A stretch of 47,014 bases of DNA from an uncultured Planctomycetaceae bacterium (GTDB lineage: Bacteria > Planctomycetota > Planctomycetia > Planctomycetales > Planctomycetaceae): positions 1-47,014 of the forward strand of contig CAIYBH010000359.1 in the NCBI GenBank assembly GCA_903924405.1, given 5' to 3'. The notes under the pieces were generated by a model. That model made no database searches and had not been told where the DNA came from. It worked only from the letters and a program-made list of their open reading frames with translations. The number at the start of each line of letters is the position of its first letter. Position 1 is the stretch's first letter. Shown here piece by piece: positions 25,496-36,624 of the stretch. The position numbers and the translations under genes are program-made.

Positions 25496-25653
25496 GGGAT
25501 GGCGAAACGGTGTTTAGCCCACAGAGAGTCGCGTTTCGTTCCGTCGAAACGAACGTCCACGGTTTTCACAGCCGCACTCGACACTCAAATCCCTTAGCTC
25601 GCTTTGGATGAAATCACCCCGGAATTCCCGGATTACCACCGTTTCGCCATCCC
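25496..25653 (+). mobile_element. miniature inverted-repeat element, copy 1
   Basis: The ends are perfect 17-bp inverted repeats: GGGATGGCGAAACGGTG at 25496-25512 and its reverse complement at 25637-25653. The element is flanked by identical 11-bp direct repeats, ACCTTCGCACT, at 25485-25495 and 25654-25664, as expected for target-site duplication. The 124-bp interior has no gene and contains an internal hairpin, GTTTCG/CGAAAC. The related copy at 11199-11360 also has an 11-bp flanking repeat. It lies 22 bp past the plsX stop. No transposase for it is in the window, so it must be moved by one elsewhere, if it is still active. Confidence 0.85.
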
Positions 25654-25999
25654 ACCTTCGCACTCCTGGCGATCGCGCTTGTTCTCACCACGCGTAGTTG
25701 AAATCGCCCTGCGCTCTGACGAACATTCCGCCACGCCCTCTTGCTCAGTGCGTCATGGCACGGGTCGCGTGTGGTTTTGGTGAACACCCCTGCTGATCTG
25801 GCTGTGCCTGTGACGCAACAAGTGCACTGCTCTGCCCCTGAACAGAGTTTGGCAGCCTGTCTTTTGTGTTCCTTGCTGATCCTGCGGAAGTCACAGCCGT
25901 TGTGTTCCCTCGTTACACCCCGGCCACTACAATCCCCGCCCGGAATTGAGTTCAGTTTTTCCCGGTTGTGTTACGTCGGTCAGTAAAGGAAATCTCCCT

Positions 26000-26929
26000 A
26001 TGCCTCGCATCGCACTTTTTTTTCCAGGTCAGGGAGCTCAGCATGTGGGGATGGGCCGTCGGCTTGCAGAGAAGTATCCCGGCGCGCAAAGCCTGTACGA
26101 ACGTGCCTCGGCCATCCTTGGATACGATCTCGCCAAACTGTGCTTCGAAGGACCGGCCGCGGAACTGGACTCCACGGTGATCAGTCAGCCGGCTCTGTTT
26201 GTGACCAGCCTTGCGGCGCTTGAAAAGCTGCGTGCGGACTCGCCTGAAATCCCGCTCGCCTGCGAAATGGCCGCGGGGCTCAGCCTTGGTGAATACACAG
26301 CCCTCGTATTTTCCGGCGCGATGTCCTTTGAAGATGGGTTGCGAGTTGTGAAGCGTCGTGGCGAAGCCATGCAGGCCGCCGCGGATGCAACGCCATCGGG
26401 CATGGTCAGCATTCTGCTGCTCGAAAAGCCACAGGTCGAACAGATCTGTCAGGAGGCGTCAGCGCACGGCATCATCCAGATTGCCAACTTCCTGTGTCCC
26501 GGGAATCTGGTCGTCAGCGGTGAAAATGCCGCCTGCGAGCGAGCTGCGGAACTGGCTGTCGCGGCCGGTGGTCGAGCGATTCCCCTGGCGGTCGCCGGTG
26601 CCTTCCACACGAACATTATGAAACCTGCCGATGAGGCGCTAGCCGAAGTGCTGGGCGAGGTAGAGATTCGGACGCCAGAGATTCCGGTCGTCTCCAACGT
26701 GGACGGTTTGACGCACACCGACCCTGAAGAGATTCGTGAGTTGCTGATTCGTCAGGTGATCAGCCCCGTACGCTGGGAAGATTCCATCAATTTGATGCTC
26801 AGCCAGGGCTGCGACGAATTTTATGAAGTGGGCCCGGGAAAAGTCCTGAAGGGGCTCCTGAAGCGGATCAGTCGCAAGACCAACTGCGCGACCATCAATG
26901 ATTCGTTCGACGAAACGGGTGGCGTCTGA
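26000..26929 (+). CDS. fabD: malonyl-CoA:ACP transacylase
   Basis: The 309-residue enzyme loads malonyl groups onto acyl carrier protein for fatty-acid synthesis. The oxyanion-hole motif FPGQGAQHVGMG lies at about 8-19, the nucleophile in GLSLGE at 93-98 (S95), and the catalytic His in GAFHTNIM (H203). The second residue of the usual G-H-S motif is Leu here, a substitution I believe also occurs in related proteins. The start ATG 26000 follows AAAGGA. It should have been in one operon with rpmF and plsX; a miniature element now stands between. No fabF, fabG or acpP follows. Confidence 0.95.
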   Translation: MPRIALFFPGQGAQHVGMGRRLAEKYPGAQSLYERASAILGYDLAKLCFEGPAAELDSTVISQPALFVTSLAALEKLRADSPEIPLACEMAAGLSLGEYTALVFSGAMSFEDGLRVVKRRGEAMQAAADATPSGMVSILLLEKPQVEQICQEASAHGIIQIANFLCPGNLVVSGENAACERAAELAVAAGGRAIPLAVAGAFHTNIMKPADEALAEVLGEVEIRTPEIPVVSNVDGLTHTDPEEIRELLIRQVISPVRWEDSINLMLSQGCDEFYEVGPGKVLKGLLKRISRKTNCATINDSFDETGGV

Positions 26930-27051
26930 CGCGTGACTGGTAGATGATGGATCAGGCCGCACGGACGAGGGATCAGTGCTGGCGAACAGGCTGCATTGAC
27001 GATGCGCAGCACGGGTGATGAGCGGCACGGGCGCGGGAAGGGAGGCTTGAG

Positions 27052-28023
27052 GTGCGGATACTGAAGTGGACAATTCTGAAACTTCTGGACGTGGTCTTAG
27101 CGCCTTTGATTCTACCGGCAGCGTTTCTGATGAAGTTATTGCGTCGGGCGGGTGTCCAGCGCATGCCGTTGTGTCGTCGAGGATTGTCGGCGGCTGGCGT
27201 GTTTCCGCTCGTCGATCAGTACTACGAGCCACTGATCAATTTCAGCCTGCTGCGTCATTCGCTGGATCAGCCTCGGAATCTGCCGGGAGTGGATCTGAAT
27301 GTGGCCGAACAGTTGCAGTTGCTGCAGCGAATGACGTTTCGTGACGAGCTGCGTGAGTTGATGAATGGGCAGCGATCGCAGGACGGGACGGAGCGGAAGT
27401 ATGTGGCGGACAACGGCTACTTTGACGCAGGTGATGCGGAGTTCTGGTACAGCCTGATTCGATTGAACAAGCCCCGGCGGATCATTGAGATTGGCAGTGG
27501 AAATTCCACACTCGTTGCGATTGCTGCATTGCGAAAAAACAGTGAGGAACCTGGCGGAGTTCCATGCCGACATGTGTGTATTGAACCGTATGAAATGCCG
27601 TGGCTGGAGCAGTCGGGTGTAGAAGTCCTGCGGGCGCGTGTCGAGACCGTGGATCAGGAGATTTTCCGGCAATTGCAGGCGGGTGATATTCTGTTCATTG
27701 ATTCATCACACGTGATACGGCCGCAGGGCGACGTATTGTGTGAGTTTCTGGAACTACTCCCGATTCTTCAGCCCGGAGTGATTGTGCATGTGCACGACAT
27801 CTTCACTCCACGTGACTATCCCACGGACTGGGTTGTGGGGCATGTGCGTTTGTGGGCGGAGCAGTATCTGCTGGAGGCGTATCTTTCGGAGAACGCCCGC
27901 TGGAAGATCATTGGCGCGTTGAACTTTCTGAAGCACGACCACTACAGCGCCCTGCAGAAAGCCTGTCCGGCCTTGACCAGCACTCACGAACCCGCCTCAT
28001 TCTACATGCAGAAGCTCAGCTGA
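27052..28023 (+). CDS. class I SAM-dependent methyltransferase with N-terminal membrane anchor
   Basis: The 323-residue protein begins at GTG behind GGGAGG. The first 30 residues have a hydrophobic helix (LLDVVLAPLILPAAFLMKLL), so it is probably tethered to the membrane. The methyltransferase fold follows at about 130-230: motif I is RIIEIGSGNST, and ILFIDSSH is the later acidic strand. The pattern fits the Methyltransf_24 group. Acceptor and pathway are unknown; the neighbouring lipid genes are not a strong clue because there is a 122-bp gap. VIVHVHDIFTPRDYPTDWV (about residues 243-261), with its His/Asp cluster, is typical of this group. Confidence 0.75.
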   Translation: MRILKWTILKLLDVVLAPLILPAAFLMKLLRRAGVQRMPLCRRGLSAAGVFPLVDQYYEPLINFSLLRHSLDQPRNLPGVDLNVAEQLQLLQRMTFRDELRELMNGQRSQDGTERKYVADNGYFDAGDAEFWYSLIRLNKPRRIIEIGSGNSTLVAIAALRKNSEEPGGVPCRHVCIEPYEMPWLEQSGVEVLRARVETVDQEIFRQLQAGDILFIDSSHVIRPQGDVLCEFLELLPILQPGVIVHVHDIFTPRDYPTDWVVGHVRLWAEQYLLEAYLSENARWKIIGALNFLKHDHYSALQKACPALTSTHEPASFYMQKLS

Positions 28024-28075
28024 ACCGGTCCTGTTCCGCTATTTCGGGAGCGTGAGGTTTCCCCCTTACCGCATA

Positions 28076-28407
28076 CTTGTGAGCGACAACTCGTTAGCGG
28101 TCGGTAGCGATTTCTGCGAGTGATGGCCTGCATTTTCGGGAGGGCGAAGTTCCATCTGAGCCGCGAGCCTGTCAGGACGATGAGGTTCCAAACGGATCGG
28201 CTTGATTGACGTGGCCGAGGTTGAAACCACGGATGGACACAGATCAACACGGATGAAACACGACGATGCTCCGCCCGGACTTGTGACTTGTGAGCGACAA
28301 CGCGTCAGCGGTCGGTTGCGATTTTTGCGATTGCTGTCACGCATTTTGGGAGGGCGAGGTTCCACCCGAGCCGCAAGCCTGTCGGGACGATGAGGTTCCA
28401 AACGGAT
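28076..28407. repeat. pair of 122-bp direct repeats
   Basis: The blocks 28076-28197 and 28287-28407 align over their whole length at roughly 85-90% identity. Both begin CTTGTGAGCGACAAC, contain GGGAGGGCGA...GAGCCGC (28138-28164; 28348-28374) and end GACGATGAGGTTCC plus AAACGGAT. An 89-bp unrelated spacer separates them. They are non-coding and belong to the REP-like family also at 11386, 28725 and 33711. Confidence 0.85.
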
Positions 28408-28577
28408 GGACACGAGCGACAAAAGTCTGTTGCTTGCGAGAACACAAATGGGGCCATCCATCTGTCGGTGTGTGTTTTAAGTCTTGACTGTGCAAATGTT
28501 TACGTGGATCTGCCTGCGATCTTTCGTGCCTCTTTTGGGGAAGACTGTGTGGGGCAGAGGCGTCTTGCAGCGCGCGA

Positions 28578-28833
28578 CGTGTGATCCGTGCCGGGACGGA
28601 AGTTGGGTGTCCGAAAATGGGGGCCATCCATCTGCAGCCGGTCGGAACGGTCCTGTTCCGGGAGAGCTAAGCTCCACCGGAGCCGGTATTGCGAGCGGAA
28701 CGAGTTAGCGGGCAGTTGAGATTTGCGGCTCGGCAGGAGCACTCGCCCTCCCGAAATCTGTGCATTCACGAATGTGGCAGAGGCGTCAGCAGCGCGGCGT
28801 GTGATCCGTGCCGGGACGGAAGTTGGGTGTCCG
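28578..28833. repeat. pair of identical 36-bp repeats
   Basis: A 36-bp block beginning CGTGTGATCCGTGCCGGGAC occurs at 28578-28613 and at 28798-28833 with no differences. They flank the 105-bp repeat at 28648-28752. The perfect identity suggests a recent duplication or conversion. Confidence 0.85.
28648..28752. repeat. 105-bp repeat, copy A
   Basis: This block matches 33634-33738 at 104 of 105 bases (a single C/T difference). It begins CGGTCCTGTTCCGGGAGAGC and ends with the inverted REP-like motif GCGGCTCGG...CGCCCTCCC. In copy A, 111 bp follow before the mutS-like fragment; in copy B the intact mutS stop codon is 3 bp away. Confidence 0.9.
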
Positions 28834-28863
28834 CGATGGCGTGGACCGGGCACCCGATGGGTG

Positions 28864-29082
28864 GCTATTTTCATTCTGTCAGGTGCTGCCGCAGGCGGTA
28901 GAGTTCCTGAAGAGCCTGCATGGGAGTCAGATCGTCGACGGGCATTCGCCGGATCTCATCCAGCATGGGATCTTCGGGAAGTTGAAACAGAGATCGCTGC
29001 TGGCGTTTCTGTGTGCTGGTTTCGCGTTGGGGAACCTGGGATTTACCATCGGCTTGCACGAGAATCGCCGCATGAATTCAAC
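28864..29082 (-). pseudogene. duplicated 3' end of mutS
   Basis: On the minus strand this region encodes a fragment closely similar to the last 65 residues of the intact MutS at 33742-36372, sharing the blocks [20 protein letters not shown] and [16 protein letters not shown]. By hand I count about 22 differences in about 197 aligned bases. The copy ends in a different stop (RQHLTE). No start, ATPase or other MutS part is present. Together with the 105-bp repeat it forms one of two repeat blocks that bracket the ABC import cassette. It is not functional as a repair protein. Confidence 0.9.
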
Positions 29083-29172
29083 GTGCCGGATTGTCGGATA
29101 GGTTGTATTCATGCGGGCTTGAGACCATAACACGTCTTTGCACCTTTTGAATTTGTGCCCCCAGGGTTGCCC

Positions 29173-30276
29173 ATGAGCTCTAACAAACGCAGGCCGTTTA
29201 CGGGTGAAATCCGTAGATTTCTGCCCTCACTCTCCCTCCTTGCTCTCGGTTCGATTGTATTGTTGGTACTCGACCTGAACTCCAGACGCGGGGCATCGTC
29301 AGCTGCCCGGCCAGCCGTGCCTCGCATTGCCTTTGTCCAGCACGCTTCAATCAAGGCGATTGAAGATGGACGTGCAGGAGTCATCCGGCAACTTGCTGAA
29401 CGCGGCTTCGTGGATCAACAGGCCGTGAACATCAGCTACTTCAATGCCGAGGGAGATATCGCAACAGCAAACGCGATTGCGAGGGAGGTCACCACAGGCT
29501 CGTATGATCTGGTCCTTACTCTCAGCACCCCTTCACTGCAGACCGTAGCGACGGCCAATAAGAACGCCGCGAAGGTGCCCCATGTTTTCGGTCTGGTCAC
29601 AGATCCATTTTCTGCAGGCGTCGGAATCGATCCGCAGGACCATCGAAAACATGCGGAGTATATGACCGGCTTTGGAAGCATGCAGCCGGTCGAGTCTCTG
29701 TTCCGAATTATCCACAGTATGCGTCCCCAGGCCCGGCGAATTGGACTTGTCTGGAATCCTGCTGAGTCCAATTCCGTAGCGCAGACAATGCTCGCCAGAA
29801 AAATCTGTGCTCAAATGTCCCTCGAACTTGTCGAAGGCAGCGCGGAAAACTCCGCAGCTGTGCTGGAAGCAACCAACTCTGTCATTTCCCGCGGGGTCGA
29901 TTGTCTCTGGATTAGCGGCGATATCACCGTTTCGTCCTCAGATTCAATCGTGATCAAATCCGCGAGCAACGCGGGCATCCCTGTCTTCTGCTCACTCCCC
30001 ACCGCTGTTCTCAAAGGCAGCACCCTTGATCTTGGGGTCGACTACATGAGTATTGGTAAAACGCTCGGAGATCTGGCCGCGGATGTGCTTGAGGGCAGAA
30101 ATCCTGCCGACATCCCCGTGGAAAATCAAACGGATGAAATTCTGCTGTACAACGAAACAGCACTTCAGACACTCAAAGAGCACTGGAACTTCCCCGCCGC
30201 CGTTCGTGAACGGGCTGATGGTTGGGTGACCAGCACTGAAACCAGGATTCCATCGCAACTGCTGCCCGACAAGTAG
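29173..30276 (+). CDS. ABC transporter substrate-binding protein (PF04392/TrpX-like)
   Basis: The 367-residue protein begins with a positively charged N-terminus and a membrane/export segment (FLPSLSLLALGSIVLLVLDL), then a periplasmic-binding-type fold: RIAFVQHASIKAIEDGRAGVI near 55, DLVLTLSTPSLQTVAT near 115, VFGLVTDPFSAGV near 140, and ISRGVDCLWISGD near 240. These are features of the ABC_sub_bind family, whose characterised members bind aromatic amino acids (TrpX). The actual substrate here is unknown. I chose ATG 29173; GTG 29155 is an in-frame alternative. The next three genes complete an import system, so it delivers ligand to the permease. Confidence 0.8.
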   Translation: MSSNKRRPFTGEIRRFLPSLSLLALGSIVLLVLDLNSRRGASSAARPAVPRIAFVQHASIKAIEDGRAGVIRQLAERGFVDQQAVNISYFNAEGDIATANAIAREVTTGSYDLVLTLSTPSLQTVATANKNAAKVPHVFGLVTDPFSAGVGIDPQDHRKHAEYMTGFGSMQPVESLFRIIHSMRPQARRIGLVWNPAESNSVAQTMLARKICAQMSLELVEGSAENSAAVLEATNSVISRGVDCLWISGDITVSSSDSIVIKSASNAGIPVFCSLPTAVLKGSTLDLGVDYMSIGKTLGDLAADVLEGRNPADIPVENQTDEILLYNETALQTLKEHWNFPAAVRERADGWVTSTETRIPSQLLPDK

Positions 30277-30297
30277 CCTCAGGACAGTGCCTGGTAC

Positions 30298-31605
30298 ATG
30301 GTTGGGATGACCCGAGGCTTACAAACCCCTTCTGCCGAATCAGCTCTTATGGAAATCCAGACAATTCGACGCGAAAACGCATTCGTCCTCGAACTCAAGG
30401 GGCGCTTTGATGCCAACTGGTCCTCACATGTCGCAGCTGCTGTCGATACTGCCATTCAGGGGGGCGAACATACCATCGCTCTTGATCTGCAGCAGGTGTC
30501 CTACATCAGCTCTGCGGGCATTGGTGTTCTGATCAGGTACTTCAGGCAGCTGACATCTGTGAAGGGCAGCTTTCGCGTGCTGAATGCTTCCGGAGAAGTT
30601 CTCACTGTCCTGAAACTGATGAAGCTCACTGCGCTCCTTTGCGACGATCGTTCACCGGCTCGACCATTGACGATGGGCACTGCCCCTCAAATCCACGATG
30701 ACACCGGTTGCCGGATTGAGGTCCACCAGCTGACTTCCCGGCAACCGCTGAACTGCAGAGTCTTTGGTCACCCCGACCAATTCGCTGCTGGCCGTTTCAA
30801 TCTCGCTTCTGCTCATTCGGTCCGTTTTGACACCAGTTCCTGCGGCCTCGGACTGGGGGCGTTCAGCGTCGGTTCCTCAGAGACTGATTCCGAGACTTGT
30901 GGTCCGAGTTTTGGTGAGTCGCTTGGCGTGGCAGGTGCTGTCATCCAGCACGCGACTGACGGAAGCCGAGTGCCGGATTTTCAGATAGCGGCAGAGGATC
31001 TTGTTCCGGAGCTGCGGATGCTGTATGGCATGCAGTGGTCGGGTGAGTTCCCGAATCTTCTCCGATTTGAAGCCGCGCGGAGAAGTGGCGGCAGTATTTC
31101 CCTCTCAGAACTCGTCTCTGAAATCCTCAGGCTGTTCGAGTGGAAAAACGCAGCCTTTGTGTTTGTGGCGGAATCGACTTCACTCGTCGGTGCAAGGCTG
31201 ATTCAGTCGCCACTTGGCCCGAAAGACAGTGTCCCGTTTGAGTATCCGGCCGTCCGTGACTGGCTCTCATTTTTCAGCCAGCCGGACAGAGAACCCAGGG
31301 TGGCACTGATTACCGGTATCGCAGCTCGTCAGCCTCAGACTGAGTTGGCACCGTTTCTGCGACCCATGGCTGATGATGATCAGTTTGCGGGACACTTTCA
31401 TGCGGCTGTGTTTCACTACAGTCCTCTGCCGAAGGGCGTTCTAAACCTGCAGATCACCGTCAGAGACCTGATGCAGGGAAATGTGCCTCAAAGCGTCTGG
31501 CATTTGCTGCGTGATACAGGAACTCTCGAAAGTGCGGGCGAAACAGAACTGATGCGTGGCGCCTGCTGGTGCGGTCCAATTTCAGCCATCACACATTTGC
31601 CCTGA
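30298..31605 (+). CDS. STAS-domain protein with long C-terminal region
   Basis: The 435-residue protein has an N-terminal STAS (anti-anti-sigma-like) domain at about residues 18-115. The conserved loop YISSAGIGVLIRYF carries the Ser that is phosphorylated in partner-switching proteins. The remaining 320 residues are not recognised, though they include a repeated-looking glycine-rich segment (GLGLGAFSVGSSE, near 180-192) and a helical WSGEFPNLLRFEA stretch. There is no transmembrane segment. It lies between the binding protein and permease genes of an ABC import cassette (21 bp and 45 bp spacers), so it may regulate the transporter by switching, perhaps in response to ligand. No kinase or phosphatase gene is present. 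M18 (30349) could be the true start. Confidence 0.65.
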   Translation: MVGMTRGLQTPSAESALMEIQTIRRENAFVLELKGRFDANWSSHVAAAVDTAIQGGEHTIALDLQQVSYISSAGIGVLIRYFRQLTSVKGSFRVLNASGEVLTVLKLMKLTALLCDDRSPARPLTMGTAPQIHDDTGCRIEVHQLTSRQPLNCRVFGHPDQFAAGRFNLASAHSVRFDTSSCGLGLGAFSVGSSETDSETCGPSFGESLGVAGAVIQHATDGSRVPDFQIAAEDLVPELRMLYGMQWSGEFPNLLRFEAARRSGGSISLSELVSEILRLFEWKNAAFVFVAESTSLVGARLIQSPLGPKDSVPFEYPAVRDWLSFFSQPDREPRVALITGIAARQPQTELAPFLRPMADDDQFAGHFHAAVFHYSPLPKGVLNLQITVRDLMQGNVPQSVWHLLRDTGTLESAGETELMRGACWCGPISAITHLP

Positions 31606-31650
31606 ACCCAGTCTCCTTGTTCGCCCAATTCGCTGTCAGGTGGATCATCT

Positions 31651-32586
31651 ATGTTACTGTTGATTAGCGCGCTCAATGCCGGACTGATTTTTGCGATCCT
31701 GGCGCTGGGCGTGTACATCAGTTTTCGAGTCTTCAATTTCCCTGATATTACCCCGGATGGCTCATTTGCCCTTGGAGGTGCTGTCACCACCGCGCTGCTG
31801 GTCCGGGGAGTTGATCCAGTTACTGCGACCGCTGCAGGCTTTCTCACCGGTCTGCTGGCTGGCGCAGTCACCGGGACCCTTCATACCCGTTTTGGCATCC
31901 ACGGTCTGCTTAGTGGTATCCTTGTGATGACCGCTCTTTATTCGATTAATCTGCGGATTCTTGGTCGCAGCAACGTATCGCTCAGCAGCGCGAGTACTCT
32001 GCTGAAAATGTGGACCACGCAGGCCGAACGAATGACGGGTTACACAGCCCGCTGCAATATCCTCGGCTGGGATGTCGGTATGCAGGACATTGCCTGTCTG
32101 ACGTTGCTGATGCTGCTGATCGTTCTGGCGATTGTCACACTCATCTGCTTTCTTGAGACAAAGCTTGGCGCGGCCATGCGAAGTTGTGGAGACAACCCGC
32201 AGATGATTCGGGCTCTGGGTGTCAGCGACAAAACGCTGCTCACTGCCGGCGTCGCGCTGGCAAATGGGTTTGCCGGCCTTTCAGGATCACTGCTCGCCCA
32301 GTATCAGGAATTTGCGGATATCCAGATGGGCATTGGCATGGTCATCTGGGGATTGGCCAGTGTCATTATCGGGGAATCACTGTTGGGCCCATGCCGCTTT
32401 GGATCACTGCTTACAGGGGCCGTCTTCGGCTCTCTGCTGTTTCGTATTCTGATCGCGATCGCCCTCAGATGCGGACTCAATCCCAATGACCTGAAACTCA
32501 TCACTGCCTTCTTCGTGTTTGTCGCACTTGTCGCACCGCAGTGGACTCGCAAACGCAAATCAATCAAGGCCGCCGAACATGCTTGA
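31651..32586 (+). CDS. ABC transporter permease (TrpY-like)
   Basis: The 311-residue protein is an integral membrane protein with roughly eight hydrophobic helices (starting LLLISALNAGLIFAILALGVYI). The pattern is that of BPD_transp_2-type permeases of the branched-chain/TrpXYZ kind, with the cytoplasmic coupling loop (GAAMRSCGDNPQMIRALGVS) that meets the ATPase. A good AGGTGGATC precedes the ATG. The gene overlaps the ATPase gene by 8 bp, so they are translated together. By its binding protein and context it would import a small organic ligand. Confidence 0.85.
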   Translation: MLLLISALNAGLIFAILALGVYISFRVFNFPDITPDGSFALGGAVTTALLVRGVDPVTATAAGFLTGLLAGAVTGTLHTRFGIHGLLSGILVMTALYSINLRILGRSNVSLSSASTLLKMWTTQAERMTGYTARCNILGWDVGMQDIACLTLLMLLIVLAIVTLICFLETKLGAAMRSCGDNPQMIRALGVSDKTLLTAGVALANGFAGLSGSLLAQYQEFADIQMGIGMVIWGLASVIIGESLLGPCRFGSLLTGAVFGSLLFRILIAIALRCGLNPNDLKLITAFFVFVALVAPQWTRKRKSIKAAEHA

Positions 32587-33391
32587 AATTCAGCAGATCA
32601 GCAAGACGTTTTTCGCCGGCACCCCGAACGCTGTGCGTTCACTTCGCGGTGTCTCGCTCAACATCCAGCACGCATCGTTTGTCAACGTGATTGGCACAAA
32701 TGGATCAGGAAAATCAACCCTGCTCAACGCCGTCGCGGGTACTTTTCTTCCGGATTCAGGCCGAATCCGGCTTAACGGTGAAGATATAACGACTCAGTCA
32801 GAATTCCGACGTGCACGACGAATCGGACGCGTCTTTCAAAACCCATTCTCCGGAAGCGCGCCCAATCTGACAATTGCGGAAAATCTCGCACTCGCTTCAC
32901 GCCGAGGGCTCAGTCGTGGTCTTGGCTGGTGCCTCTCACGGCAACTTCGAAGCGAAATTGCTGATCGCGTCCGCTCCCTGAAAATGGGACTCGAAGATCG
33001 CCTCGACAATCCCATTGGTACCCTCTCCGGTGGTCAGAGACAAGCGGTTACGCTTCTCATGGCCACATGGGTCAAACCGGATCTTCTCCTTCTGGATGAA
33101 CATACCGCCGCACTGGATCCCGCCTCTGCCGAACAGGTGATTCGTCTGACCCACGAGATTATCACACGGGATCGACTCACCACACTGATGGTCACCCACT
33201 CAATGCAGCAGGCTGTCAGTCTTGGAGATCGAATCATCATGATGCATCATGGACAGGTTGTTGCTGATCTGACAGGTGCTGAAAAGAGCAGTACCCGCCC
33301 CCACGATCTGCTCAATCGCTTTGACGCCATCCGACGCCGTGATCAGCTCACACCGGAGGTCCGAGATCTCCTTCAACGACAGTACGTGTGA
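32579..33391 (+). CDS. ABC transporter ATP-binding protein (TrpZ-like)
   Basis: The 270-residue protein is the ATPase of the import cassette. Walker A is GTNGSGKST (about 38-46), the signature is LSGGQRQAVTLL, and Walker B with the catalytic Glu is LLLLDEHTAAL. A D-loop (LDP) and an H-loop (TLMVTHSMQQA) complete the set. It overlaps the permease gene by 8 bp. ATG 32579 is chosen because the sequence before it is coding for the permease in another frame. The cassette ends here; 77 bp beyond lies the second repeat block. Confidence 0.9.
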   Translation: MLEIQQISKTFFAGTPNAVRSLRGVSLNIQHASFVNVIGTNGSGKSTLLNAVAGTFLPDSGRIRLNGEDITTQSEFRRARRIGRVFQNPFSGSAPNLTIAENLALASRRGLSRGLGWCLSRQLRSEIADRVRSLKMGLEDRLDNPIGTLSGGQRQAVTLLMATWVKPDLLLLDEHTAALDPASAEQVIRLTHEIITRDRLTTLMVTHSMQQAVSLGDRIIMMHHGQVVADLTGAEKSSTRPHDLLNRFDAIRRRDQLTPEVRDLLQRQYV

Positions 33392-33435
33392 ACCCAGGAC
33401 ACCGGCAGAGCGCGTCGAAACCCTGTCGAAGTATT

Positions 33436-33490
33436 CGCCCCAAATGGGGCCGCCCCAAATGGAGGCGCCCCAAATGGGGCCATCCATCTG
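33436..33490. repeat. 15-bp tandem repeat and dispersed motif
   Basis: CGCCCCAAATGG starts at 33436, 33451 and 33466, i.e. three units with a 15-bp period. The last unit runs into GGGGCCATCCATCTG (33476-33490), a motif also found at 28450, 28620 and 33606 and in altered form at 8114. The block is non-coding and follows the ABC cassette. Confidence 0.8.
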
Positions 33491-33633
33491 CAGGTAGGTG
33501 TTCTAAGTGTTAATTTTGACGAGGTTTACGTAAATCAGCCTGCGGTTTTTGTGCCAGGTTTTTGAGGACCACAAAGTGGGGTGCAAATGGGGCGGGGCCG
33601 CACATCGGGCCATCCATCTGTCGCCGATTGGAG

Positions 33634-33738
33634 CGGTCCTGTTCCGGGAGAGCTAAGTTCCACCGGAGCCGGTATTGCGAGCGGAACGAGTTAGCGGGCA
33701 GTTGAGATTTGCGGCTCGGCAGGAGCACTCGCCCTCCC
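33634..33738. repeat. 105-bp repeat, copy B
   Basis: This block is 104/105 identical to 28648-28752. It ends three bases short of the mutS stop codon. The REP-like inverted motif at its end (33711-33738) reads GCGGCTCGG...CGCCCTCCC. With copy A it flanks the 5-kb ABC cassette segment as direct repeats. Confidence 0.9.
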
Positions 33739-33741
33739 CGG

Positions 33742-36372
<2,631 letters not shown>

Positions 36373-36624
36373 GACTCTTTATGCCGACTGAAATCAACAA
36401 AAATCAATCAGGAACACACCGTTTATCAAAGTCGCTAAAACACGTTTTGGCGACCGAATTCTGTTGAATTCCACACTCGCTGATTCACTATGCGGCCCAG
36501 CCAGACGCTGCGGACTCGTCAGCAACCGGGCCCGCAAGCCAGATGCAGACTTGATGTCCAGTGAACCAGACCTTCCAAGTCCTTGCCGCCGTGACCGTCC
36601 GTGATTCCGTGGCGGGGCGGCGGC

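Noticed and set aside
24433..25584. 383-codon minus-strand frame
   Set aside because: It is antisense to plsX, a certain gene; long shadow frames are expected at this GC content.
28723..29130. 135-codon plus-strand frame over the repeat block
   Set aside because: It runs through repeats and antisense to the mutS fragment; it is explained by those.
28076..33738. CRISPR array
   Set aside because: Repeats are long, few and unequally spaced with repeated flanks; there are no short regular repeats with unique spacers and no cas genes.
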